This document shows, in pieces, positions 33,938-41,997 of a stretch of 64,000 nucleotides of DNA. The notes below the pieces were generated by a model. That model did no database searches. It was not told where the DNA came from and saw only the letters and a list, made by a program, of their open reading frames with translations. The DNA comes from Candidatus Peribacteria bacterium (GTDB lineage Bacteria; Patescibacteriota; Gracilibacteria; Peribacterales; Peribacteraceae): the NCBI GenBank assembly GCA_023245865.1, contig JAHFJN010000001.1, positions 661,537-725,536 of the forward strand. Direction: 5' to 3'. How positions within the stretch are numbered: position 1 is the first letter of the stretch; each line of letters starts with the position of its first letter. The translations under genes and the position numbers were made by a program.

Positions 33938-34498
33938 CTAGGAGACTCGCGTCATATACAACCCCGTCTCGGTATTCACTTTGACAGTATCCCCCTCATT
34001 CACAAACAGCGGCACGTTCACAGTGATGCCACTTTCTAACTTTGCCGGCTTGTTGCCACCCGTCGCAGTGTCGCCTTTCACCCCCGGAATTGTTTCGAGG
34101 ACTTTGAGATCGACCGTGGCCTTGAGCTGAATGCCGATCGGTTTTTCTTCGAACATCAACGCATCGACTTCGTTACCGTCGACCAAGTATCCACCGGCTT
34201 CGCCCACGACCTCGCTTGTGAGCTCGAACTGGTCGTAACTCTCGAGATCCATGAACGTGTACGCATCGCCATTTTTGTAGAGGAACTGGACGCGCTTGTA
34301 GCCGACATCGGCCGGTTCGATCTTTTCACTGCCTTGGAAATTGCGCGCGACGATCGCACCGGTCTTCAAGTTCTTGAGCTTGCACTGCATATTCGCCTTG
34401 CTCTGGCTCTTGCGCCCGAACTGCGAACTGAGCACGATGAATGGCTCGCCATCTATCGCGATCGCACGGCCGGGCTTGAGATCAGTGATCTCGTACAT
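33938..34498 (-). CDS. efp: Elongation factor P with atypical loop
   Basis: Relieves ribosome stalling at polyproline stretches. The 186-aa three-domain protein is clear: the KOW-like N-domain, Val-Gly-Tyr-Lys-Arg-Val-Gln-Phe-Leu-Tyr in the second domain, and a C-terminal Gly-Val-Lys-Gly-Asp-Thr-Ala with Val-Pro-Leu-Phe-Val-Asn-Glu-Gly-Asp. The loop that usually reads Pro-Gly-Lys-Gly or Arg-Gly-Gly reads Lys-Ser-Gln-Ser, so Gln replaces the modified Lys34/Arg32 position. No epm-type gene is near. TAGTGT lies exactly six bases before the ATG and overlaps the stop of the upstream gene. Confidence 0.94.
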   Translation of the reverse strand: MYEITDLKPGRAIAIDGEPFIVLSSQFGRKSQSKANMQCKLKNLKTGAIVARNFQGSEKIEPADVGYKRVQFLYKNGDAYTFMDLESYDQFELTSEVVGEAGGYLVDGNEVDALMFEEKPIGIQLKATVDLKVLETIPGVKGDTATGGNKPAKLESGITVNVPLFVNEGDTVKVNTETGLYMTRVS

Positions 34499-34504
34499 GG
34501 GCCT

Positions 34505-34510
34505 ACACTA
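34505..34510 (-). promoter_or_regulatory. -10 box of efp, six bases from ATG
   Basis: TAGTGT on the minus strand includes the TAG stop codon of the upstream gene. Confidence 0.45.
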
Positions 34511-36316
34511 CTCGAGAATCTGCTTCTCCCGCAAGACCTGGATGGCATGGCGCACGAATTGCGTGAGCTCGCTCGCCTCTGGCATATCGTGGTACAGCTT
34601 ACGTAAGTATCGGCCCTCGTCGGGGCTGCCTTCGAAGTGCTTGAGCCTTTGACGAAGCGCATTGAGACGACTCTTGGGCAACCGATACACATCAAAAACT
34701 TCATGCATCGTGCCGTCGACCGCCGCCTGAATTTCCTCATCGGTGAGAAGCGATACCACCGCCTTGATCGATACGGGTTCTGCGTTCGACAGATAGGGTG
34801 CAAGCTCTTCCTGGAGCGCAATGATGTTTGCGTCGGAAGTCGCACCCGCCTCCTGCGCAAGCGTCACATGCACATCGCTCAGCAATGAGAATGCTTCCTT
34901 CTTTACCTCAGGACTGAAGTCCGATGCATTCCTGCGAAGCTTGCTGAGGTAAGGCTTGAGTTGCACGAGCGACTCACGGGCATGTGCGGTGTCCCCTGCG
35001 ACAACCGATTGATGGAGCACATCGAGTGTGTCGACAAGAATCGTACCTTCGACATTCTGCGCACTCACCTCAAGCACCGCCTGCTTCACAGGATACAATG
35101 AATCATCCGGAAGAGACGCAGAAAGTTGCGCTGCATTGTCAGCAACCTGCGCGGCTATGAGTTGCTGCGTAGCGACACTCCCGCCGGACCCCGTCGCAAC
35201 GTCGATGAGTGCCTGCTTGTACTCCGCGAGCGCCACGATGGCACCGCTCTGTCCTCCTGCGAGGAGTGCGGCCGCTTCATTCAAACGCGTGGAAGCCTGC
35301 TGCAATTTCTTCTGCACACGTGCCTCGGGTCCGATCGTCAGAAGCACATCCACCGCCTCCGCCGCGCGCTTCACGGAATAGAGCGGAGAGTTGGGGAGAA
35401 TCCCGGCTGCGGCGCTGCGGCGCTCCTGCTGGAGCTGCGCCAGTTCACGTTGATGCACGGCATCGCGTTCTAAATTCTCACTCACCCATGGACGATTATA
35501 GTCGGCAAGAGCAATGCGCTGCGACCGAACGGCGTTCCCTTTCCAGAGTTCCGCACGCTCACCTGCCACGAGCGTCACCGTCTGCCCTTCGTGGTGAATC
35601 ACGGCATGGCGATCCCACACGCGGACCTGCACGGTATCACCGACTTGAATCGATACGCTTCCACCATGCACGACGACATCGCCGAAGGGCGTCGCAATGG
35701 TCATCCCGCGGACGGTCTCCGGCAGCAAGCTCTGCACCCAGAGTTCGCCTTGCATGAGGGTGGCCGTCGGTCCGTCGAACGCAGGTTCAGGCCGGTCGGT
35801 GAGATCTTGCAGAAGCAACATCGTGCTGCTGCCCAGGCGCAGATTCCCGTCATCGTGCAGCATGACGGTCGCCTTGATCGCGGGCCCTGCCTCACTCGTT
35901 CGCATCACGACGGGTTCGCTCAATTCCAGTTGATTCGTGACAGGCTGCCAGAGATTTTTCAGAGAAAGCTCAACGCCTCCGTCTGTTGGAATCAGAAGTA
36001 CGGAAGAATCCGCAATGGTCGCAGGCGCCAAGAAAAGCGACGGCAACGCACGCAGCACGACAAGTACGATCGCAAATGCCGCGACCCACTTGAGAGGGTG
36101 ACGACGCGCAGGTGCGAAATTTGGTGTGAGACGCTCGAGAATCAATGTCAGAAGAGTGGCACGAAGCGTCTCTGCCGGAGTCACCTGCTGCCGCGCGAGT
36201 TGCAGGATCGAAGGACCCACGATCTGCCGCAGCATCTGGGTGCGTACGCGCGCCTGCTGCTCCGTGCTAGGTGACAGGAGCATTTTCAAGCCTTTCATGC
36301 GAGATTCCGTGTTCAT
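34508..36316 (-). CDS. FecR/DUF5667-type membrane protein, putative anti-sigma partner
   Basis: A 602-residue protein with one membrane helix at about residues 76-98, so a cytoplasmic N-terminus and a large outer part. Residues about 165-260 resemble a FecR beta domain (Leu-Met-Gln-Gly-Glu-Leu-Trp-Val, then Val-Val-Val-His-Gly-Gly-Ser-Val-Ser). Two later segments start Leu-Tyr-Ser-Val-Lys-Arg-Ala and Leu-Tyr-Pro-Val-Lys-Gln-Ala, typical of DUF5667. The ECF sigma factor gene lies 34 bases upstream in the same direction, so this is probably its membrane-bound regulator. Family calls are by eye. Confidence 0.65.
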   Translation of the reverse strand: MNTESRMKGLKMLLSPSTEQQARVRTQMLRQIVGPSILQLARQQVTPAETLRATLLTLILERLTPNFAPARRHPLKWVAAFAIVLVVLRALPSLFLAPATIADSSVLLIPTDGGVELSLKNLWQPVTNQLELSEPVVMRTSEAGPAIKATVMLHDDGNLRLGSSTMLLLQDLTDRPEPAFDGPTATLMQGELWVQSLLPETVRGMTIATPFGDVVVHGGSVSIQVGDTVQVRVWDRHAVIHHEGQTVTLVAGERAELWKGNAVRSQRIALADYNRPWVSENLERDAVHQRELAQLQQERRSAAAGILPNSPLYSVKRAAEAVDVLLTIGPEARVQKKLQQASTRLNEAAALLAGGQSGAIVALAEYKQALIDVATGSGGSVATQQLIAAQVADNAAQLSASLPDDSLYPVKQAVLEVSAQNVEGTILVDTLDVLHQSVVAGDTAHARESLVQLKPYLSKLRRNASDFSPEVKKEAFSLLSDVHVTLAQEAGATSDANIIALQEELAPYLSNAEPVSIKAVVSLLTDEEIQAAVDGTMHEVFDVYRLPKSRLNALRQRLKHFEGSPDEGRYLRKLYHDMPEASELTQFVRHAIQVLREKQILE

Positions 36317-36350
36317 TGCGATAGGTTAAAACGGGGAGAATGACCCTCTG

Positions 36351-36923
36351 TTACAGAGTTAAGCCCATTTCCGGCGGAAGAAACGACTCCAGTTTCCGAA
36401 GGGCCCTCAGTTTGAGCACGCGCACTGACCCCTCCGATGTGCCAAGAACCCGGGCAACTTCGCTATACGGAAGCTCAGAAACGTAGGTAAGAAGCAGAAC
36501 TTCGCGGTAGCGGGCGGGCAATTGATCGAGAGCTTGACGTACTATCCTTAATGTGTCATTTCGTTCCATGCGTGCCTCTGCACGATTGAAGGTATCGGTA
36601 TCAGGAAGATTATCAGGAACTTCGTCAAATCCACGACGGGAACGGTACACATCGATCACGGTGTAACGGGCGATGCGAAACAGCCACGCCCCAAACGGCA
36701 CAGAGCTCTGGACTTTGTACGTGTGCAGCTTCTCCCACGCCTTCACGAAAACATCGGCAGTCGTATCCTCCGCCACCTCTTTCGGGAGACGAAAAGCGGC
36801 ATACCGGTAAATCTGCACGAAGAAGTGATCGTAGATCCCTGCGAACGCCTCGGTATCGCCTTCCTTCGCACGCACGACAAGAGCCTGAAGTTCGGCCTCG
36901 GAGAGAGGGGTGGAAGGGGGCAT
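36351..36923 (-). CDS. ECF-type RNA polymerase sigma factor
   Basis: A 190-aa sigma factor. Region 2: Phe-Ala-Gly-Ile-Tyr-Asp-His-Phe, then Glu-Asp-Thr-Thr-Ala-Asp-Val-Phe-Val-Lys-Ala-Trp. Region 4: Leu-Pro-Ala-Arg-Tyr-Arg-Glu-Val-Leu-Leu-Leu-Thr-Tyr, then Leu-Gly-Thr-Ser-Glu-Gly-Ser-Val-Arg-Val-Leu. It heads a two-gene operon with the FecR-like protein. TATACT lies ten bases before its ATG. Confidence 0.9.
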   Translation of the reverse strand: MPPSTPLSEAELQALVVRAKEGDTEAFAGIYDHFFVQIYRYAAFRLPKEVAEDTTADVFVKAWEKLHTYKVQSSVPFGAWLFRIARYTVIDVYRSRRGFDEVPDNLPDTDTFNRAEARMERNDTLRIVRQALDQLPARYREVLLLTYVSELPYSEVARVLGTSEGSVRVLKLRALRKLESFLPPEMGLTL

Positions 36924-36941
36924 GAGGAAATGCAGTATAGC

Positions 36942-36968
36942 CTATTCCCACTCAATCGTGGCGGCGCC
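36942..36968 (-). pseudogene. Remnant duplicate of the guaA 3' end
   Basis: On the minus strand this reads Ala-Ala-Thr-Ile-Glu-Trp-Glu-stop, matching the true guaA end Pro-Ala-Thr-Ile-Glu-Trp-Glu-stop at 37077, but with different synonymous codons. A family B repeat lies between the two. Confidence 0.5.
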
Positions 36969-36985
36969 CTTCGATACGCTGCGCC

Positions 36986-37059
36986 GTGTCATGCTGAGTG
37001 TTTTTTGCCGCAGCAAAAAATGTATCGAAGTATACACGACGCAGCACTCAGGGTGACAC
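36986..37059. repeat. Family B palindrome with nested palindrome
   Basis: GTGTCATGCTGAGTG (36986-37000) and CACTCAGGGTGACAC (37045-37059) flank TTTTTTGC-CGCA-GCAAAAAA (37001-37020). The AGCAAAAAATGTATC part recurs at 41453-41467. Confidence 0.75.
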
Positions 37060-37076
37060 TTCTAAGGAAAAAATAT

Positions 37077-38909
37077 TTACTCCCATTCTATGGTGGCGGG
37101 CGGTTTGTTCGTGAGGTCGAGGAACACCATATCAATCCCCGGCAATTTCAGAATCTGATCAGTCATGCGCTTGAGCACATCGTCCGGTAACGCGACTGCG
37201 TTCGCCGTCATCGCTTCTTGAGATTCGATCGGTCGCAAAACGATTGATTGATGGCCGAGGGCGGCACCGAAGGGAAGCAGGACCACGGGGAACTGCCAGA
37301 TTTTTTCGTAGAGGCCCGCGCGGTGCATTTCGTCGTAGACAATATCGTCCGCCTCGCGCAGCAAATCCGCTCGCTCACGCGTCACAAACCCCGGTGTGAA
37401 GTGAAACGGTACGGGCGCCGTATGTGATGTGCAAAGAAGAACACGATTGAAGCGATGATCGGCATTTGGGACACTCGTTGCAAGCTCGAGAAATTCAGGA
37501 GTCACGCGCGGACCTCCAAAGATCGCGAGCGCATGACGGTAGGTGCGATTGTCGCCCTGCACCCCGACGGAGCGGATGGGCAAGACCGAAAAATTAGCTT
37601 CGAGCTTCGAGCTTCGAGCTTCGAGCTTGTCTGGATCTTGTATCTTGTATCTTTCAGTTTTCGTATCAATCGTATCTTCCTTCTCTGCGCACAGAATCCG
37701 CACTCCGAGCCCCGGCCCCGGGAACGGGTGCCGCCACACGAGATCATGCGGGAGACCGATTTCTTCGCCGAGGCGCCTCACTTCGTCTTTGTAGAGGTCT
37801 TTCAGCGGCTCGATCACAAGCCCCATCTCGATCATTGTCTGCACCGCCTCCACGCGGTTGTGATGCGTTTTGATGGTGTCCGCATGCTGCGTGCCCCCCG
37901 TCTCGATGGTGTCGGGATAGATCGTCCCCTGCCCGAGCATCCAGCCGTCCTCGATCTTAAGACCCATCTCGGTGCTGATCCGTTTTTGCACGTTCAAGAA
38001 CGTATCGCCGATGATGCGGCGCTTCTTCTCGGGATCGTAAACGCCTGCGAGATTGCTGAAAAATTCCTCCGAGGCATCGACCGTCTCGAAATTCTCAAAT
38101 CCGAGCAAATCGAACGCATCTTTGATCCGCCGCACTTCATTTTTGCGCATGAGACCCGTGTCGACGAGGAGCCCCTGGACTCTGTGACTCCCGAGGACTT
38201 CATTGAGCACCGTAAACGCCACGGTGGAATCCACGCCGCCCGAAACGAGCATGAACACCCGCCGATCGCCGACGGTCTCTTTCACTTCGGTGCCGATGCG
38301 CTGCGCGTAGCTTTCGACCGACCACGGTTCGTGCGGGCATAAAGCGACGAAATTTTTGAGGATCTTAAGGCCGTGCTCCGTGTGGGCCACCTCCGCATGG
38401 AACTGAATACTGAAAAATTTCCGTGCATCATTGGCCATAGCTGCATTCACGCAGTCCGATGAACTCGCCGCGGCGACAAACCCAGACGGTAATCGTGTCA
38501 CTTCATCTCCGTGCGACATCCAAACCGTGAAGCAATCGGGCAATCCAGCAAAAAGATTTGTCTTTGTTTTGATAGTAATCGAAGTACGCCCGTACTCTTT
38601 GGTCTTACCACTGGTAACTTCTCCACCAAGCGTATGTGCCAGCAAATGATGTCCATAACAAATCCCTAGAACCGGAATTCCAAGCTTGAGAATATCAGGG
38701 TCTACAAGTGGACTGCCGTCGTCATACACACTCTGCGGACCACCACTTAAGATGATGCCCGCGGCACCTTTCAACTTTTCTGCCACCGTGGAGGGCGGGC
38801 GAATTTCCGAAAATGCTCCGCATTCGCGGACTCTCCGCGCGATCAAGTGCGCATACTGTCCCCCGAAGTCCAGAATGACGATGCTCTTAGGGTGGATAGG
38901 GGCCTCCAT
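37077..38909 (-). CDS. guaA: GMP synthase (glutamine-hydrolysing), long form
   Basis: Converts XMP to GMP with glutamine and ATP. The class I amidotransferase half has Gly-Ile-Cys-Tyr-Gly-His-His (Cys nucleophile) and Gln-Phe-His-Ala-Glu-Val. The ATP-PPase half has Leu-Val-Ser-Gly-Gly-Val-Asp-Ser-Thr. At 610 aa it exceeds the usual 510-525 because the C-terminal dimerisation domain is duplicated, as in the human-type enzyme: Pro-Ile-Arg-Ser-Val-Gly-Val-Gln-Gly-Asp and then a second unit ending Lys-Pro-Pro-Ala-Thr-Ile-Glu-Trp-Glu. A heptamer repeat (37596-37655) fills the linker. TACAAT is exactly six bases before the ATG. Confidence 0.95.
   Translation of the reverse strand: MEAPIHPKSIVILDFGGQYAHLIARRVRECGAFSEIRPPSTVAEKLKGAAGIILSGGPQSVYDDGSPLVDPDILKLGIPVLGICYGHHLLAHTLGGEVTSGKTKEYGRTSITIKTKTNLFAGLPDCFTVWMSHGDEVTRLPSGFVAAASSSDCVNAAMANDARKFFSIQFHAEVAHTEHGLKILKNFVALCPHEPWSVESYAQRIGTEVKETVGDRRVFMLVSGGVDSTVAFTVLNEVLGSHRVQGLLVDTGLMRKNEVRRIKDAFDLLGFENFETVDASEEFFSNLAGVYDPEKKRRIIGDTFLNVQKRISTEMGLKIEDGWMLGQGTIYPDTIETGGTQHADTIKTHHNRVEAVQTMIEMGLVIEPLKDLYKDEVRRLGEEIGLPHDLVWRHPFPGPGLGVRILCAEKEDTIDTKTERYKIQDPDKLEARSSKLEANFSVLPIRSVGVQGDNRTYRHALAIFGGPRVTPEFLELATSVPNADHRFNRVLLCTSHTAPVPFHFTPGFVTRERADLLREADDIVYDEMHRAGLYEKIWQFPVVLLPFGAALGHQSIVLRPIESQEAMTANAVALPDDVLKRMTDQILKLPGIDMVFLDLTNKPPATIEWE
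37596..37655 (-). repeat. Tandem heptamers inside guaA
   Basis: Four perfect AGCTTCG copies (plus strand), one AGCTTGT, then ATCTTGT-type heptamers. On the coding strand they give Tyr-Lys-Ile-Gln-Asp-Pro-Asp-Lys-Leu-Glu-Ala-Arg-Ser-Ser-Lys-Leu-Glu-Ala. Confidence 0.85.
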
Positions 38910-38915
38910 AGAGGG

Positions 38916-38921
38916 ATTGTA
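38916..38921 (-). promoter_or_regulatory. -10 box of guaA, six bases from ATG
   Basis: TACAAT on the minus strand, then six bases and ATG. Confidence 0.55.
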
Positions 38922-38927
38922 GGCACT

Positions 38928-40382
38928 TTAGTGCTTGGCAGCAACCTGCAATCTCATCGCCAAAAGCATCCACACCGTATACGCGACCGCGGCGTCTTCC
39001 CATGCGTGGAGGAAGAGGGCGGCAATGCTGATGGCGAGCAATACAAAGACACAAGACACAAGACACAAGCTACGAGCAGAGTGAACAGTTGGTGCTTGAG
39101 GCTTGAGACTTGAAGCTCTCCACAATCTTTGGAGTAACAAATATATCAAACATACGTAGAGCCCCATCCCCGCCCACCCCATCTCTACACCTATCTGCAA
39201 ATACCAATTCTCGGGTAGAAGCGGACAGTTGCAGACGCGAGCATGAGGTTGGCTTGCCGGCCGTAGCTCCTTTGACGGGAGCGGAGGCTGGACTTGTTTG
39301 GTCGGTCCGAGAAACACGCAGAGGTCAGGCTGCGACGCGGCCCATGAGGGATCATCCTGCGGGCGCAGAATCACGCACGGATCGTGCGTGCGATTCGCGG
39401 CGGGCCCGGCAGAACCCAATCCCAAACCGAGTGGATGCTCGAACATGACGCGTAATGCTTGCAACGGTCGCTCGATGTGACCACGACTGGAACTGAGACG
39501 AATAAGGGTGGATGGAAATGCCGCGACAAACAGGAGAAGAAGCAAGAGACAAGATCCAAAAACCAGAAACAGACGAGGACGGATCTTCGGCCAGTATGCA
39601 ATGACCCCGATCGCGAGCGCCCCGATCCACGCAGAGCGGGAGAAAGTGAGGCCTAAAGCTAGAAGACACAAGCTACAAGCGCTAAGCGCCAAGCTACTTT
39701 TCTTTCTTGAGGCTTGAGGCTTGAGGCTTGAGACTGCAATCGCAATCGGAATCAATAGCCAAATCCCGAGTTGATTCGGCCCGCTCATGGGACCTTGGAT
39801 CCGTTTGAGCGCGGAGTTGCTGATCTGCTGAAACGCGGAGAGCGATTGATCGGGAAGATACAGCGAGTGTGCATCGGAGTAGCCAAGGAAATGGAAGAAC
39901 GAAGCGGGAAGAAACAGTGTGAGAATGCCATACGCTGCGACGATGCCTCCGACGATCAAAAGCATCTTCATTATTCGTTCCAGGAAAACCTCGGACCACG
40001 CAACGCGGCGAAGGATCAAAAAAGCAATGAGGGGAAGGAGGTCGTATTTGAAACCGTAGATGAAACTTGAAGCGCTGAGCGGTAAGCGGTAAGCGAAGAG
40101 CACGAAAGATAAAAAAATGAGTATGAAAATCAAGTAATCCAAAACGTCCAATGCTAATCGCTGTGCGCTACTGGCTGATCGCTGCTTCACAAGAAGAATA
40201 ATCTCCACCACCGCTAAACAGAGAATAACAGCGAGCACCCCCTCCTTCCACACCGCCAGCCTCCCCAGCGGCGCATGCCCCCGCCCCGCGATCACCTTGG
40301 TAAGCACGGTCACGAGGAGCGCATGAAAGGGTAAGAGAATAATCAGCAGGAGTGCCAGTGATTCACGAATGCGTTGAAGCAC
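38928..40382 (-). CDS. O-antigen ligase/polymerase-like membrane protein with repeat insertions
   Basis: A polytopic protein (about 484 aa, ten or more helices) with the Wzy/WaaL-type segment Met-Ser-Gly-Pro-Asn-Gln-Leu-Gly followed by Phe-Ser-Arg-Ser-Ala-Trp, and a large outer loop ending Pro-Glu-Asn-Trp-Tyr-Leu-Gln. It probably joins or transfers lipid-linked glycans outside the membrane. GTG 40382 is chosen because TATAGT lies exactly six bases upstream. At least five tandem-heptamer segments lie inside it, and the outer loop carries a palindrome-rich insert (about 39230-39400). All stay in frame. Confidence 0.75.
   Translation of the reverse strand: MLQRIRESLALLLIILLPFHALLVTVLTKVIAGRGHAPLGRLAVWKEGVLAVILCLAVVEIILLVKQRSASSAQRLALDVLDYLIFILIFLSFVLFAYRLPLSASSFIYGFKYDLLPLIAFLILRRVAWSEVFLERIMKMLLIVGGIVAAYGILTLFLPASFFHFLGYSDAHSLYLPDQSLSAFQQISNSALKRIQGPMSGPNQLGIWLLIPIAIAVSSLKPQASRKKSSLALSACSLCLLALGLTFSRSAWIGALAIGVIAYWPKIRPRLFLVFGSCLLLLLLFVAAFPSTLIRLSSSRGHIERPLQALRVMFEHPLGLGLGSAGPAANRTHDPCVILRPQDDPSWAASQPDLCVFLGPTKQVQPPLPSKELRPASQPHARVCNCPLLPENWYLQIGVEMGWAGMGLYVCLIYLLLQRLWRASSLKPQAPTVHSARSLCLVSCVFVLLAISIAALFLHAWEDAAVAYTVWMLLAMRLQVAAKH
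39043..39121. repeat. Heptamers inside the O-antigen ligase-like gene (3' part)
   Basis: ACACAAG three times at 39049-39069, and GCTTGAG twice plus ACTTGAA at 39094-39114, plus strand. They encode the Ser-Leu-Lys-Pro-Gln-Ala and Ser-Leu-Cys-Leu-Val-Ser segments. Confidence 0.8.
39656..39733. repeat. Heptamers inside the O-antigen ligase-like gene (middle)
   Basis: Six AAGNNNN heptamers (39656-39697), then CTTGAGG units (39706-39733). They encode a second Ser-Leu-Lys-Pro-Gln-Ala/Ser-Leu-Cys-Leu-Leu pair. Confidence 0.85.
40071..40187. repeat. Heptamers inside the O-antigen ligase-like gene (5' part)
   Basis: AGCGCTG, AGCGGTA twice, AGCGAAG (40071-40098); and GCTAATC, GCTGTGC, GCTACTG, GCTGATC, GCTGCTT (40153-40187). 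The period is seven although the units differ. Confidence 0.75.
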
Positions 40383-40388
40383 ACGTAG

Positions 40389-40394
40389 ACTATA
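40389..40394 (-). promoter_or_regulatory. -10 box, six bases from GTG start
   Basis: TATAGT on the minus strand, six bases, then GTG 40382. The box decides this start over a TTG six codons upstream. Confidence 0.5.
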
Positions 40395-40449
40395 GAGCAA
40401 ATAGCCTTCATGGATGAGGGAAAACTGCTAGGATGGACACCTCAGTTCT

Positions 40450-41433
40450 ATGCCTAAAAAGAGAATCCTTGTCACCGGCGGCGCCGGCTTCATCGGCTCC
40501 AACTTCTGCAACACACATGGTGACGCGTACGACGTCGTCGCACTCGATAACCTCTTCCTCGGAGATTCCTCCCACCTGCGGCCCGCGGTAACTTTTGTCC
40601 AAGGCGACGCAACTGACCGGACTACACTTGAGAGTCTCGGCACCTTCGATACCATCGTGCATTTCGCTGGCACATCGTCTGCTCCGATGTTCACGGAAGA
40701 TATCGTACAGGGCTACCGCAACAGCATCCTCTCGTACATCGAAGTGTTGGAGTTCGCCAAGCGCACAGGCGTAAAAAAAGTTCTCTTTGCCTCCACATCT
40801 TCTCTCTACGGCAACACGCCGCCTCCGTTGACGGAGGCTCAGCAGCCTCTCCCGACCAATCACTATTCCGTCACAAAGATTGCAATGGAACATATCGGCG
40901 AATGCTATCAGCGCATGCACCCTTCCATGGATATCATCGGATTTCGTTTTATGTCCGTCTATGGCCCGCACGAGGAGCACAAGGGTATCTATGCCAATCT
41001 CATCAGTCAGTTTGTGTGGGGCATGATGCGCGGAGAAAAACCCGTCGTGTACGGGGACGGTATGCAGACGCGCGATTTCACCAATGTGATGGATGTCGTA
41101 CAGGGCATCACCCGCGCGATGGAACATCCTTCGCCTCTCGGTTATCAAATCTTCAACATCGGCACAGGCACGTCGACCAATCTTCTCGAAATCGTACGCG
41201 CCATCAATGCAGCGCTTGGCACATCCATACAGCCCAACCACATCGAGAATCCGGTGAAAGAAACCTACATCCGTTCGCAACTCGCCGACATCAGCAAAAT
41301 ACGAAATATGCTCGGCTTCAAACCGTCCGTCTCGCTGGAAGCGGGTATACGCGTGCTTGTGGAACAATCACAGAATCCAGTGAAGCTCTCGCATGACCGC
41401 CGCGCGCAGGCGAACGCGATTCCAGGGTATTGA
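40450..41433 (+). CDS. NAD-dependent sugar epimerase/dehydratase
   Basis: An extended SDR enzyme of 327 aa. Gly-Gly-Ala-Gly-Phe-Ile-Gly-Ser near residue 10 binds NAD. Ser-Thr-Ser-Ser-Leu-Tyr-Gly and Tyr-Ser-Val-Thr-Lys form the catalytic Ser/Tyr/Lys set, and Arg-Asp-Phe-Thr-Asn-Val-Met-Asp-Val near 215 is typical of UDP-glucose 4-epimerase relatives. The substrate is not decidable by eye. TGC-TAGGAT lies 15 bases before the ATG. A small hairpin segment at about 40817-40837 encodes Pro-Pro-Pro-Leu-Thr-Glu and may be a family F derivative. Confidence 0.87.
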   Translation: MPKKRILVTGGAGFIGSNFCNTHGDAYDVVALDNLFLGDSSHLRPAVTFVQGDATDRTTLESLGTFDTIVHFAGTSSAPMFTEDIVQGYRNSILSYIEVLEFAKRTGVKKVLFASTSSLYGNTPPPLTEAQQPLPTNHYSVTKIAMEHIGECYQRMHPSMDIIGFRFMSVYGPHEEHKGIYANLISQFVWGMMRGEKPVVYGDGMQTRDFTNVMDVVQGITRAMEHPSPLGYQIFNIGTGTSTNLLEIVRAINAALGTSIQPNHIENPVKETYIRSQLADISKIRNMLGFKPSVSLEAGIRVLVEQSQNPVKLSHDRRAQANAIPGY

Positions 41434-41478
41434 GGATCATTGCTTTACGAAAGCAAAAAATGTATCCTGCCGAACCTT

Positions 41479-41997
41479 ATGGAATCCATTGAACTCGAAA
41501 ATGGCTGTATAGAAAGGGAATTCAAGCTTAAAGAGCCACCTCAGGGCATGTATTTAGGCAACAATGATGCATGTATCCAGCAACAGCGCGACCATTTTTC
41601 ACCTGCACTTCATCGCGTGCAACTGCAGTGTGCACTGCTCGATCTCCATGTGCGTATGGCATTACCCTTCAGTGGTAAGATTATTGTGCAAGGGAATTCA
41701 GTTGCCATCGAGAAATTACGTTCGTTTATTTTCAATAACAATCTGCATGAAAAATGCACGATCGAAGAGGATGTATTGATGCAAGCAGCGATCGGGCCTG
41801 TTCCTGCAACACTCAGGGGAATCGACGATGTGATCGCGCACGTTCGAACCTGCGGCTATTGCCGTACATTGAGCGACCATATTGCAATGGCAGAGCATTA
41901 CGAACGTTCCTTTCAAAATAAAGATATTCGATTTTTCCCATCGCTCACACCCTCCCCTCCTCCACCTTCGCCTCAGTCTGCGATGCCCCGAGCGTGA
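41479..41997 (+). CDS. Hypothetical protein
   Basis: A 172-residue soluble protein of unknown family. Two cysteines in Thr-Cys-Gly-Tyr-Cys-Arg near residue 125 form a CxxC that could bind metal or be redox-active. The last 20 residues are Pro/Ser-rich and overlap the 3' end of the convergent gpmA gene by 53 bases. ATG 41479 follows TATCCT by 11 bases; a TTG 13 codons upstream lies in the repeat-derived segment AGCAAAAAATGTATC. Confidence 0.5.
   Translation: MESIELENGCIEREFKLKEPPQGMYLGNNDACIQQQRDHFSPALHRVQLQCALLDLHVRMALPFSGKIIVQGNSVAIEKLRSFIFNNNLHEKCTIEEDVLMQAAIGPVPATLRGIDDVIAHVRTCGYCRTLSDHIAMAEHYERSFQNKDIRFFPSLTPSPPPPSPQSAMPRA

Noticed and set aside
37596..40187. CRISPR array
   Set aside because: Units are seven bases and contiguous, with no spacers and no cas genes.
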